From positions 434,001 through 498,000 of the forward strand of contig JAACMV010000019.1 of NCBI GenBank assembly GCA_010909725.1: 64,000 nucleotides of DNA. The letters run 5' to 3'. This document shows positions 22,801-33,174 of this stretch, piece by piece. The DNA is from Picochlorum sp. 'celeri' (Eukaryota; Chlorophyta; Trebouxiophyceae). Position 1 is the stretch's first letter, and every line of letters begins with the position of its first letter. Made by a program: the position numbers and the translations under genes. Below the pieces are notes generated by a model. That model was not told where the DNA came from. It did not search any database and saw only the letters and a list, made by a program, of their open reading frames with translations.

Positions 22801-25800
22801 CGGACTTTTTGTCTCTCATCGACTCATTTTGGACTGACGAGACATCGATTTTGACACCGCACATTCTGTTTTTGCTCTCAGAACTTGCAGGTGAGGATCT
22901 GTTCTGTCAGAAAACTTCTTCCAAAAATCATTTTTTCATTCTTATCACTCATATCATCCATTGTTTGTGCAGTCACACTGAGAGAAGACTTCAAGGTTCA
23001 TATGGTGGACCTGCTACCCAAATTCATCTCACTACTTGATGAGGCAGATAGGACTGAGGATTATGCTTTAGTAGGTGCTGCGATGGAGACATTGTGTTCA
23101 CTCGGTCCAGTTTTGGAGGAATCCTTACCATTGCTGCTCCCCTCAATATTCCAAGTTTTAGGGCCAAAGGGAGACTCAGAAGCTCCTTTGGAGATAAAAG
23201 AAGAGATTCTATCTTCACTTCAGGCACTGCTGCCAACAATGCAGCTATCTTCGCATTCTGCATCCATTTTGCATCCATTGATCAGGATTCTCAATGGTCC
23301 TTCAGAAGATTTAAGGGGTCTTGCTCTTAATGTTATCTGCTCCATTGCATTAGCCATTGGAGAAGACTTTGCTCTGTTCATTCCAGCAATCAAGAAGGCT
23401 ATTGCAAGAAATAAAATTCCACACCATGCTGCATTTTCAAAAATTGCCGCCAAATTGTCAACAAGTGAGCCTCCTTGCACATCTGAAGCAGATGACTGGG
23501 AGTCGAGTCCTGCTTTCCTTGGGCCGGAACACCTGGGAAATACGAAGGATCTCAAGTCTAATAAGATGACTTTAGAGCAGGCGTTATCTGGGGTGGCATT
23601 GTCAGCAGACGACGAAGCACAAGGTGGCGTTCATAGTGAACAAGGCCTTTTGGCATTAAGACGAGCCTGGGAAAGTAGTCAAAGAAGTACAAGAGAGGAC
23701 TGGGCCGAGTGGATGAGGAATTTCTCAATTGAGCTCCTGAAGCAGAGCCCATCTAGAGCCCTAAGAGCTTGTTCTTCTCTCGCCCAGGCAAATCCAGTCA
23801 TGGCAAGAGAGCTCTTTGCTGCAGGATTTGTCTCTTGTTGGTCAGAATTAGACAGCGGAATGCAAGAGCAATTAGTTCGTAGTTTGGAGGCTGCCCTTGC
23901 GTCACCTACGATACCGCCAGATATAGTCACGACTCTCCTCAATTTGGCCGAGTTTATGGAACATGATGAGAAAGCTTTACCCTTGGACACCAGAACGCTT
24001 GGTGCCTTGGCAGAGAAGTGTCATGCATATGCAAAAGCTTTGCACTACAAGGAGCTCGAGTTCCAAACCTCACCGCAGACAGCAGTTGAGGCCCTCATCT
24101 CCATTAACAATCAGCTTCGACAGCCAGATGCTGCAGTAGGGGTTTTAGATCTAGCTCAAAATAAGCTATCTATGGCTCTGAAGGAGAGTTGGTATGAAAA
24201 ACTGCAAAGATGGGACGATGCATTGAAGGCATACCAGATTAAAGTTGACCACACAAAACCAGGCTCTCAGCCACATGCTGAGGCTCTTCTTGGGCAGTGC
24301 AGGTGTCTAGCAGCACTTGCTGAATGGGACACGCTTTTTAACGTATGCAAAAATGAATGGACGCGGGTTGAGCCGCCAGCAAGAAGAAGCATGGCTCCTG
24401 TTGCTGCCCATGCGGCTTGGCAACTAGGAGACTGGGGTCAAATGAAAAGTTATGTAGATTTCATTTCGAGTCACAGTGGTGGGGGAGCTGAAGGAGCATT
24501 CCTTAGTGCAGTTCTAGATGTTCATAGAGGTGATTTGGAATCTGCTGCTGAATCAACAGAGCGAGCAAGAGAGTTGCTTGGTGCGGACATGTCCGCACTA
24601 GTAGGAGAAAGTTACGAGAGGGCTTATTCTGATATGGTCCGTGTCCAGCAGCTGACCGAATTGGAGGAAATTCTGGTGGTCAAAGCAGCAGAAAGAGCAA
24701 CAAAGAGTACGTTTTCCTTGCACATTTCTGTATTAGATGATTTTGCTGACTCTTTATGCCATCTGCAGAATACAGTGACTTTGCCCGAGAAGTTCGAGAT
24801 CATACGAAACGAATGTGGAAAGGCAGGCTTCGAGGTGTACAATACAATGTGGAAGTCTGGCAAGCTGTTCTCAGTGTTCGCAGCTTGATGCTTGGCTTGG
24901 AGGAAGATGTCAACACATGGTTGAAATTCTCTGGACTTTGCAGAGGCGCTGGTCGTCTCAAACAAAGTAAAAGAATTCTACAACGATTGCTTGTTGCAGT
25001 AAAAAGAGATTCAGAGCTGAGGGACCTTGCATATTTATCACCTGAAAATAGAGAGATTGATGTGCTCTATGTTTGGTGCAAACACATGTGGGCAGATGGC
25101 AATCGGCAGGAAGCATTTGGCCACCTGCAGCAACTAGCTATAGATTTAGAGGAATGGTCAACGCACAGCGAGCTTGTATCTGAAAGAAGAAGTAGACCAG
25201 AGGTGGATGAAAGAATGCTTTTGTGCGGAAAGGTCCATCTGAAGGAAGCCATGTGGCGTAGGCAGATGGCAGATGTGATTACTGAAGGTTTGATAGCTTC
25301 AACATTGTCGTCCATGAGTTTCGCTAAGGATTGTGCTCCAAATTGGGGTAAGGCTTGGCATCAATGGGCGTACTTCAATGTGGAAGCAATGATATTTTAT
25401 AACTCATCAGGCCATTTTGAGACTGGTAGAACATTTGTCGCGCCTGCAGTTACTGGATTTTTCAAGTCCATTGAGCTTGCACAAGAGCGGGAGAGTGATC
25501 AACTCTCTGGCCCTGTTTCAGGATCCTCAAATCTTCAAGATATTCTACGACTTTTGACCCTTTGGTTTGCGCATGGAGATGCTGCTGACGTAGAAGCAGC
25601 ATTGAGAGAAGGTTTTGGGCATGTTCGCAATGATACATGGCTTGCTGTCATACCTCAAATAATTGCGAGAATCCATACAAATTCTGAAGCTGTTAGGGAT
25701 ATGATACAGTCGCTCCTGATTCGAGTGGGAAGACATCATCCTCAAGCACTGATGTACCCATTGCTTGTGGCATGCAAAAGTCAGAGTCCATCCCGTAGAG

Positions 25801-27473
25801 CTGCAGCAACAGCTGTAGTAGAAGCAGTCAGACAGCATTCGGCTACTTTGGTGGAGCAAGCGCAACTAGTTGGCAGTGAATTAATCCGAATGGCTATTCT
25901 GTGGCATGAAATGTGGCATGAAGCCCTCGAAGAAGCCTCCAGATTGTACTTTGGGGAATCAAACGTAGAAGGCATGCTCAATACCCTTCTTCCTCTCCAT
26001 GAAATGATGAAAAAACAAGGTCCAACTACATTGAAAGAAATAGCATTTGTTCAAGCATACGGAAGGGAGCTAGATGAAGCCCACGAATGGTGTCTGAAAT
26101 ACAAAGCATCCAGGAAGGAAGCTGAGTTGCATCAAGCATGGGATTTGTACTACCATGTATTCAAACGAATCAATAAGCAACTTCCAGCACTGACGACTCT
26201 TGAGATACAATATGTAGCCCCTGCTCTGGTCAAAGCAGAAAATCTGGAGCTTGCCGTTCCAGGAACATATATTGTGGATGAACCTTTGGTGACAATTGCA
26301 TCATTTGCTCCGCAGTTGACTGTCATCACATCCAAACAAAGACCGAGAAAACTGTCCATATATGGATCAGATGGAGCTGAATATGTCTTTTTGTTAAAGG
26401 GACATGAGGATCTTAGACAGGATGAAAGAGTTATGCAGCTCTTTGGTCTGGTCAATTCCATGCTTGGCAATGACAGAGACACGGCTGAACGAGAGCTATC
26501 TATTGCTCGATATGCTGTCATTCCTCTTTCTCCCAATTCTGGTTTAATTGGATGGGTGCCAAATACTGACACATTGCATGCACTGATTAGGGAATATAGG
26601 GATGCCAGAAAGATACCTTTGAATGTTGAGCATCGGCTCATGCTCGGAATGGCACCAGACTTTGATCACCTCACAGTCATACAGAAGGTGGAAGTATTCG
26701 AACATGCCTTAGACTCAACATCTGGAGACGACCTAAACAAAGTGCTGTGGCTCAAATCAAGGTCCTCAGAGACATGGCTGGATAAAAGGACCAATTACAC
26801 TCGTTCCACAGCAGTCATGAGCATGGTTGGGTATATCCTAGGCTTGGGAGATCGACATCCATCTAATCTGATGCTGGATAGATATTCCGGAAAACTTCTC
26901 CACATTGATTTTGGTGACTGCTTCGAGGCAAGCATGCATCGTGAGAAATTCCCTGAGAGAGTTCCGTTCAGGCTCACTCGAATGATGGTCAAAGCCATGG
27001 AAGTTGCTGGTATTGAAGGCAATTTCCGGGCCACCTGTGATGAGGTCATGCGAGTGTTACGATCCAACAAAGATTCTGTCATGGCTATGCTCGAAGCATT
27101 TGTGCACGATCCATTGATCAATTGGAGACTGTTGAATGCCGATGTTGGTGAGACCCATGCTGAACAAGCAGACAAACAACCTATTCAAGACATTCCTGAA
27201 GGTGCAGCAGCATCCCTCCCCAGAAGAGATCTGACTCGAGAGCAAGTCCTTCTAGCTTATGGTATTCAAGGAGATCCAAGTGAAGCTCTGAATGACAGAG
27301 CAGTGGCAGTCATGAAGAGAATGAGTGATAAACTCACAGGCCGTGACTTCCTTCCAGAGGGGTATTCCGGAGAGAATGATTCTGTGAAACGACAAGTGCG
27401 CAGACTCATTGATCAGGCCACATCACATGAGAATTTATGCCAATCGTATATTGGATGGTGTCCATGGTGGTAA
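19854..27473 (+). CDS. TOR: Target of rapamycin (TOR) Ser/Thr kinase
   Basis: Exons 19854-22890, 22973-24706 and 24769-27473 with introns of 82 and 62 nt give 2491 aa, the expected TOR length. It is the PI3K-like kinase that couples nutrients to growth in TORC1. Layout: HEAT repeats over about the first 1200 residues; FAT domain; FRB at about 1955-2060 (AILWHEMWHEALEEASRLYFG and AWDLYYHVFKRI); kinase with LKGHEDLRQDERVMQLF near 2131, LGLGDRHPSNLMLD near 2284 and the metal motif HIDFGD near 2301; FATC ending CQSYIGWCPWW at the C-terminus. The FRB Ser that contacts rapamycin-FKBP12 is kept (EASRLYF). The start is the ATG at 19854 (MASTIGIHQLK); a CTGCAG just before it could be a 5'UTR acceptor. 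Introns sit at ELA|VTLRED and ATK|YSDFA. Confidence 0.97.
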
Positions 27474-27495
27474 TATATTTACACGTCTGTACATG

Positions 27496-28548
27496 TTACA
27501 ATACTGTCGCATTCATCCAAAACGGTGTACTAGAGGACTCGAACATTCGTTGTAATGGAATCGGAGGCCTTTGAAGGAATGTACTCTTCTTCCTCTGCAC
27601 AAAAGTATCTTCCTGCCTGCCCACATTCCCATGCTTTCCATACTTTTTTACTGCCCAAGAGTCGGTCACATGCTGCGTGAGAACATTTGCTGTTTTTGGA
27701 CTTGAATCACCCAACGCCTTGATTGTGCGCACAAACGCATCATCCTCACCAATAATATTCTTCGCATCATCATCACGCACATCCGCAGCAACATTCTTCG
27801 CATCATCATCACGCACGACTCGTGTGGACCACTCTTGCCTTCTCTTCAACCTCTTCTCCAGAGCCACAACATGCTCCTGTGGAATCATCGCTGTCCTCGT
27901 GTGAATTGAAGGAATCTTCCACGACGGAGACTCAAACGCCCTCTTCTCATCCCCACACAGAGGCTTATCCAATATCCTATTCAACGAGTTCTCTGTCAAG
28001 ACATCCGGAATCTCCCCTCGATACCCCACCACAGAGCATCTATTCCCCTCACATCCCACCTTGCATTCCCTCTCCTCCTCCTCCTCCTCCCTCGTATACA
28101 CAACGCTCCCATCAGACACATTCTCAACACCACAATCCTCCTCATCCGGAACAACATGATGAACAATCGTAGACCCATCGTCCATCTCCTCCAACTGACT
28201 CAAACTCGTCGTCACATGTCGAATACAATTCAATGCAGAATCCAATCGCTTCCTCTCCACCATGGCCATCTCCACATCCCTCGTATACGCCATTTCCATG
28301 TCCAGTAATTTCTTCTCGTACTCTTCCCTCAAACGCTGCTCCCTCTCATTCCACCATTCCCTCACCGTATGAAAAATCTCTTCACTCTTCCCATCCATCT
28401 TGGTCACATACTCGAGTATCTTTAAATTACGTCTAGCTTCTTCCGCTTCTCTCTTCCAATACGCAACACCCCGCACATTGTTGCAATCCTCACCATCCCG
28501 CACATTGTTGCAATCCTCACCATGGTGCCATGATACTGATGAATCCAT
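27496..28548 (-). CDS. Uncharacterised coiled-coil protein A
   Basis: 350 aa from the ATG at 28548; the frame stays open upstream to 29097 but that part is the antisense of the divergent gene. I do not recognise the family. A charged helix (YWKREAEEARRNLKILEYVTKM through EREQRLREEYEKKLLDMEMAY) has heptad character, followed by an acidic stretch (YTREEEEEERE) and a basic C-terminus (LEKRLKRRQEW, RKKSTFLQRPPIPLQRMF). It carries internal repeats: GEDCNNVRD twice near the start and RDDDAKN twice near 240-260. It converges on TOR (22 nt between stops) and shares a 265-nt divergent promoter with coiled-coil protein B. Long size and lack of stops support coding; function unknown. Confidence 0.55.
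   Translation of the reverse strand: MDSSVSWHHGEDCNNVRDGEDCNNVRGVAYWKREAEEARRNLKILEYVTKMDGKSEEIFHTVREWWNEREQRLREEYEKKLLDMEMAYTRDVEMAMVERKRLDSALNCIRHVTTSLSQLEEMDDGSTIVHHVVPDEEDCGVENVSDGSVVYTREEEEEERECKVGCEGNRCSVVGYRGEIPDVLTENSLNRILDKPLCGDEKRAFESPSWKIPSIHTRTAMIPQEHVVALEKRLKRRQEWSTRVVRDDDAKNVAADVRDDDAKNIIGEDDAFVRTIKALGDSSPKTANVLTQHVTDSWAVKKYGKHGNVGRQEDTFVQRKKSTFLQRPPIPLQRMFESSSTPFWMNATVL
27757..27816. repeat. 24-bp direct repeat, period 36, inside coiled-coil A
   Basis: ATTCTTCGCATCATCATCAC plus GCAC occurs at 27757-27780 and again at 27793-27816. The period is a multiple of three and encodes the two copies of the RDDDAKN motif. Confidence 0.85.
28471..28523. repeat. 27-bp tandem duplication inside coiled-coil A
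   Basis: Two identical units beginning CCGCACATTGTTGCAATCCT, at 28471-28496 and 28498-28523, with a 27-nt period. On the minus strand they encode GEDCNNVRD twice, close to the N-terminus. Confidence 0.9.
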
Positions 28549-28813
28549 TGTGATACAGCTATATTTATATTTTGATACCGTTCTGTAAAGGAATGAGGCC
28601 CTTTGTTGTCGATCTATCGTCCATGCCCGGTGGTGATGTCGAGAGGTTGTTGGCCGGTCGTTGTCAGGAATCTCTGTATGGAATACCTTCCTATCAAAGC
28701 CAGTCTTTGACCGTAGTCCGGAGAAAATATGCAATAAAGAGAGAGAATAACAATCGGGATTGGTTCCATATGTTATCGCTTTATTATTATTAATTAGTAC
28801 CACTATATTCGAT

Positions 28814-29602
28814 ATGTCAGCATATTCATTGCGATTAGATGCTAGTGGATCCAGTTTTGGGTTGTTTGGAATTACCAAACGAGTGGGGCAATTCGTCGAA
28901 GATGTTGCGACGACGTTGGATGATACGATTGGGCATGCATTTGAAGAATGGCAGATGGATGGTAGTAGTAGCAAAGGAAAGGGTGGCGGGCTTCGGGGAG
29001 AGCAAGAATGTGGTACTCCTGAGAACATTAATAATGTTGGATGTGGTACCCCTGAGAACATTAATAATGTTGGGCGTGGTCGGGGTGCACCAGACATGTC
29101 TCCTGTGAGTTCGAGTCAATGCTCTGCGAATTCGAGTCAGGGTTGTGATGTGCTGGAAGAGTGGGGGGACTTTTCTATAGATGATGACAACGATGATGGG
29201 AGCGCATCATCATCATGGTGGAAAGAGAAGAGCAGGCTGGAGAAGCAGATGAAGGAGCTCGCGCGTGAGAATGAAGAGTTGAAGGCGGATCGGATTGATG
29301 AGCAGACGAGGCATCAGATTGAAAGGCTTGTAGAAGAGAAGTCAGAGTTGAAGCGAGAGAATGATAGATTGGTGCGAGAGAATAAGAGTTTGTCTGAGAT
29401 GGTGGCCTACCTGGTGGCGTGCCCATCTGCCATGAGCCCTGCTGTAAGGGGTGATCATGTCGAGTATCCGAGTGATTGCGATGATGTTGGTGTAATGCCA
29501 GCGGAAAAAGGAACTAGTGGCATTGTAGAGAGGGCAGTGATTGCTGTCTCGTCAAAGGAGTGTCAGGCTTCTGGTGACAATCATTGTATTGTTTTAAAAT
29601 AA
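28814..29602 (+). CDS. Uncharacterised coiled-coil protein B
   Basis: 262 aa from the ATG at 28814, the first in this frame. The N-terminal 45 residues (RLDASGSSFGLFGITKRVGQFVEDVATTL) look like an amphipathic, membrane- or vesicle-associating helix. A Gly/Ser-rich linker contains an 11-residue repeat (CGTPENINNVG twice), then an acidic stretch DDDNDDG, then a strong coiled coil of about 65 residues (KSRLEKQMKELARENEELKA through RENDRLVRENKSLSEMV). The C-terminus ends CIVLK. The arrangement is reminiscent of small golgins or tethers, but that is only a shape argument. It is divergent from protein A and ends 18 nt before the next ATG on the same strand. Confidence 0.6.
   Translation: MSAYSLRLDASGSSFGLFGITKRVGQFVEDVATTLDDTIGHAFEEWQMDGSSSKGKGGGLRGEQECGTPENINNVGCGTPENINNVGRGRGAPDMSPVSSSQCSANSSQGCDVLEEWGDFSIDDDNDDGSASSSWWKEKSRLEKQMKELARENEELKADRIDEQTRHQIERLVEEKSELKRENDRLVRENKSLSEMVAYLVACPSAMSPAVRGDHVEYPSDCDDVGVMPAEKGTSGIVERAVIAVSSKECQASGDNHCIVLK
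29008..29073. repeat. 33-bp tandem duplication inside coiled-coil B
   Basis: Two 33-nt units, 29008-29040 and 29041-29073, differ at one base (GGTACTCCT versus GGTACCCCT). They encode CGTPENINNVG twice. The near identity indicates a recent duplication. Confidence 0.92.
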
Positions 29603-29620
29603 GTAATATAGAGGGTAAAT

Positions 29621-30170
29621 ATGGTTGAATGTGTGAGATTGGCGGCGCGATATCGTCCTTCTGGGGCTTGTATGCCGCATTCATGGACAGGACGGTGTGG
29701 TCTGGATTCAATGATCAGCGGTGCATATCGTAGAAATAGTAAGATTAGAAGCAGTAGTAGTAGTAATAATCGTCCTGCGAGTAGCGAGAATGACGATGGA
29801 AAGATTGTGTCCAAAACAAAGTGCGTGTGATGGAATTTTTATTTTACTTTTTGGACGCATGGATGCATTCTATGTAAATATATTGCGATGTAGGAGTCGA
29901 CAGAAGATCGAGGCAGAGTATTACAAAGAGTGGGAACGGTTGACTGTGGTGAGTGAAGAGGAGTTGAATAGGAAGATGACTGTGGTGACGTTTCTGAGGT
30001 TTTTGCCCATGTGGTTGCGGTATCATGGGTTGCCTGGGCCTTTAAGGTATCTGTTGTTTCATGTGATGCCTTGGAAAAAGATGCAGAATGGGGTGTTGGG
30101 GAGACTTGGATCATCATCTACATCTACATCTACATCAGCATCAGCAGGCAAGGAAGAGGAGGAGGAGTAA
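29621..30170 (+). CDS. Uncharacterised 158-aa protein
   Basis: Exons 29621-29820 and 29894-30170 with a 73-nt intron (GTGCGT...GTAG) joining SKTK to SRQKIEAEYYKEWERL. No family is recognised. The N-terminal half is basic and Ser/Asn-rich (RRNSKIRSSSSSNNRPASS), possibly a targeting region. The second half has a helix (RQKIEAEYYKEWERLTVVSEEEL) and an aromatic, hydrophobic stretch (VTFLRFLPMWLRYHGLPGPLRYLLFHVMPW) that could lie in or on a membrane. The C-terminus is low complexity (SSSTSTSTSASA then five Glu), encoded by a CATCTA-type microsatellite. The start is 18 nt after the stop of coiled-coil B. A two-exon structure that keeps frame is the main support. Confidence 0.5.
30112..30146. repeat. 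CATCTA/CATCAG microsatellite in coding sequence
   Basis: Imperfect hexamer and trinucleotide run near the 3' end of the 158-aa gene, encoding the Ser/Thr-rich tail. Confidence 0.8.
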
Positions 30171-30244
30171 GAGGAGTAGAAGTAGTTTAGACACGCGACG
30201 TACTTGGTGTGTGAGTCATTGCTGTATATTACATATAATAATTA

Positions 30245-31630
30245 TCATATCAATCTCTTGTATCGTGAATAGATCATGACACCGGTGAAGAGGGCTATGG
30301 CTGCTCCACCTGAGCAGCACGAGATGATGACAAACCACGAGTATGGGCCATCCGAGTCCAAATTAGGCGCGAGCTTGACATTCATGGCGAACAAACTCGT
30401 CACTGCTGTGATGAGGGCTACAGAAGCACTGAGGCATGTGAGGATGAGGTCTAGCCTGATGAGTTGATTCCTCTGAGAATCCAACTGAATGTTCACGTAA
30501 TCTTCTGTGTCATCAATATACTCCGTAAGCGTTTGTAATTTATTCCATGTATTGTCTGCTTGCATAAAGTATGTCTCAAGCAGCTGTTCTACGACTTCAA
30601 TGGCCTCCTCTTCCTCCTCATCTGAATCATATGTGAGGGTGGAATGAGGAGTTTCTGGAGGCTTGAGATCTGGACTCTGCATGGGAATATCTAATGCTTG
30701 GCTTCCTGAATGTCCATGTTTTATGGCGTCCAAGAGTTTTTCTTGAGCTTCCCTGGCTTCTCGTGCAGATAGATTCATATCTCTCATGTCACTATCATCA
30801 TCCAAAAATTTCTCCAAAACTTCCCTCAGGGTTTCGACACGAGTGGTCAGACGAACCATTCTATTTTTGACTCGGCGAACCCTCTCTAAATTTCCTGTGG
30901 AAACTTTGGACGTCAATGCATCCAAGGCTGGATGGGCTGCTGCCTCTAAATCTGATGTCAGAGCTTCCATGTACTTCAAAACAAGATCTAATGCTGTTTC
31001 TACGACTCGCAGTTCAAAAGGCAAGTCTTCAAAAGCGTTGGAAGAATCCCTTTTTGAGTCTCCTTCCCTTTCAACCATCTGCAAATCCATGGCGCTCTTT
31101 GAGGGTAGGAGTCCTTGGGATATGTATTCCAGTCTCCTTTTGAGTTCAGACACGAATTCCTGTGCATTCTCATCTTCTAAATTTGTTATATAACACTTGT
31201 CCAACCCGATGATCATCTTCACATATTCAAGATTAACGACCAAGGATTTCTCTCGACACAAGATGGCTGATGGATAACTCGTCACCAATGATGGATCCAG
31301 CAGCCTCAAATCTCTCAACTGAATCCCAATCGTCTGCGTCAACTCATTCTTATTCAGCGTAACCATCTCAGTTTCACCCTTTGTATTCATCATGAGCCAC
31401 TTCCTTTGGGGTGGGACAGTAACCTTTTTCACAACCTTTTTGCTCTTCTTTGGAAGAGCTGGAGGCACGCCCATCAGAACCACTCCAGACGCTCCATCTG
31501 TCGTCTTTACGGCAGGAGTATCACCTGAAAATGTCGATTCAACCCAATCCGATACGGGATCCAAAGGCTGCCTGACGTTTTCATTCGAATTACCCGCTGA
31601 CTCGGAATACCCGAGTTCTCTATCGCTCAT
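30245..31630 (-). CDS. MRS2/CorA-like magnesium transporter with AMN signature
   Basis: Single exon, 461 aa, the usual size for eukaryotic MRS2/MGT. Family features: RDLRLLDPSL, SAILCREKSLVVNLEYVKMII, LPFELRVVETALDLV, the long helical arm (LERVRRVKNRMVRLTTRVETLREVLEKFLDDDSDM), the VVEQLLETYFMQADNTWNKL stretch and two C-terminal membrane helices at about 394-414 and 432-454. The motif closing helix 1 reads F-A-M-N (415-417) where the family normally has G-M-N, which forms the ion-selectivity loop. The N-terminal 60 residues are Ser/Thr-rich without a clear organelle signal. Whether it transports Mg2+ normally cannot be told. Its stop is 74 nt from the stop of the convergent 158-aa gene. Confidence 0.9.
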   Translation of the reverse strand: MSDRELGYSESAGNSNENVRQPLDPVSDWVESTFSGDTPAVKTTDGASGVVLMGVPPALPKKSKKVVKKVTVPPQRKWLMMNTKGETEMVTLNKNELTQTIGIQLRDLRLLDPSLVTSYPSAILCREKSLVVNLEYVKMIIGLDKCYITNLEDENAQEFVSELKRRLEYISQGLLPSKSAMDLQMVEREGDSKRDSSNAFEDLPFELRVVETALDLVLKYMEALTSDLEAAAHPALDALTSKVSTGNLERVRRVKNRMVRLTTRVETLREVLEKFLDDDSDMRDMNLSAREAREAQEKLLDAIKHGHSGSQALDIPMQSPDLKPPETPHSTLTYDSDEEEEEAIEVVEQLLETYFMQADNTWNKLQTLTEYIDDTEDYVNIQLDSQRNQLIRLDLILTCLSASVALITAVTSLFAMNVKLAPNLDSDGPYSWFVIISCCSGGAAIALFTGVMIYSRYKRLI

Positions 31631-31986
31631 AATGGGTCAGTGTCTGACTATCTAGGTTATATATACGCTAAAGAATGTGTAAAGAAATGCTCAGCACGCT
31701 TACATGCCGTATGAGAATCAGTCTAGAATTGTAGCGACAACATGAATGCAGAGGGCTTGAAACTGGAAGAGGGCTCTGTCTCTTCAAATGATGCAATTAT
31801 GATGTAAAGTACATTTATATTACAATAGTTCGAGGTACGATGCATGTCTGTTGGCATGTTTGGATGGAGATGGAAAAAAGGAATCTTTCTTCCAGTCACT
31901 TGACAAGGTGTCAATCAGCTTGGCACCAGGTGTCTTCCTCTCTCATCATCATGGTGCACGTCGATTCGATTTCATATCTGCAATCC
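31631..31986. other. Intergenic, no gene seen
   Basis: 356 nt between the start of MRS2 and the stop of ETFA, both on the minus strand. It should hold the MRS2 promoter and the ETFA 3'UTR. I see no convincing motif or open frame. Confidence 0.5.
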
Positions 31987-33174
31987 TTAAAGAGTATCAC
32001 AGTAGCGTTCTAATCTATCGAGCACATTGAATACATCCTCCACAAGACCGTAATCAGCAACCTGCACAGTATCTAATAGAATCAGTGTACCCAAACCATA
32101 CAAGAACGTGTACAATGAGCCAAGAGACCACTATCACTCTACAGTATTACAAGACTATACCTTGAAAATTGGAGCTTCTGGATCCGAATTAATGGCAATG
32201 ATGGTGCCGCAGTCTCGAATACCAGCCACATGCTGGATGGCACCTGATATTCCAAACGCCACATACGTATCTGAAGCCACTATTTTACCGGTTTGACCGA
32301 TTTGAATTTCATTTGGGGCCCAACCTGCATCCACAGCTGCTCTTGTCGCCCCGACCGCAGCACCAAGTTTCTCAGCACAGCGTCTCAATCTATCAAAATT
32401 CTCCTTGCTCTGGAGAGCTCTTCCTCCAGCAAGGACAATTCTTGCATGAGATAATTCTGGCATGCGACCTTGGCCAAGCTCCATTTCTTCTTTTGAAAAG
32501 GACAAGTGAGTTGACAGTGGATTGGTGAAAACATCCTTCAGGCTGCCAAGAAGTGAGGTTTCCATGTCCTCCTTGGTCAAATGATGATGTTCCATCTGCC
32601 GTGGTACATCAGTCACACAATCACTCCTTCTTGAGAAAGAGCTTGGCCTTATACTCAACATACGAACACCACGTCCATGATGTTTCACCGTTGACTTTAT
32701 GTTTCCAGCAAAGACGGGCCTCACAAATGTTGACTGGTCCAGAATGTTGATCACACCTGTGACTGGCTCTACATCCAACATGGCAGCTGCTCTGGGCAAT
32801 ATACTCGCAGTGAAGGCATTGTCAGCGCCAATAATATAGGAATAATCCCTTTTACTGTGTAATGATGTGAGCAGAGCAGCATATGGTTCAGCCAGTCCGT
32901 GATCTAGTCCGCAATCCTGTGCTGTTGTGATCACAGAAGAAACCCTCCCCTCAAGTGCCTCTCTAGACTTCTCTGGGACAGCACTTGACCCTACACCTCC
33001 AACCAGGAGATGAATCGGTTCTTTGAATCTCGATGCTGCCTCTATGGAGCACAGAGTGTCCTCATCGACCTCTCCATGCGCGTGAGTCCCTAGGACAAGG
33101 GTCCCGAGCTGACGACCTACCAGCAAGGACTGCAGAGCCCTCTTCGTTGGAGAGACAGTTCCAGCCCATCTCAT
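31987..33174 (-). CDS. ETFA: Electron transfer flavoprotein subunit alpha, mitochondrial
   Basis: Exons 33174-32161 and 32061-31987 with a 99-nt intron give 362 aa. ETF-alpha binds FAD and passes electrons from acyl-CoA and branched-chain dehydrogenases to ETF-ubiquinone oxidoreductase. Conserved C-terminal FAD domain: [56 protein letters not shown] and [21 protein letters not shown], with the splice between FK and V. The short last exon encodes 24 residues ending CDTL. The ATG at 33174 ([22 protein letters not shown]) starts an Arg-rich, acid-free presequence. A functional partner, PCCA, lies 5 kb away but is a separate unit. Confidence 0.93.

Noticed and set aside
28549..29097. Long upstream extension of coiled-coil A, giving 533 aa
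   Set aside because: The extension is the antisense of coiled-coil B and its promoter, has low-complexity Pro/Ser composition and lacks an own convincing start; the ATG at 28548 begins the charged coiled-coil part.
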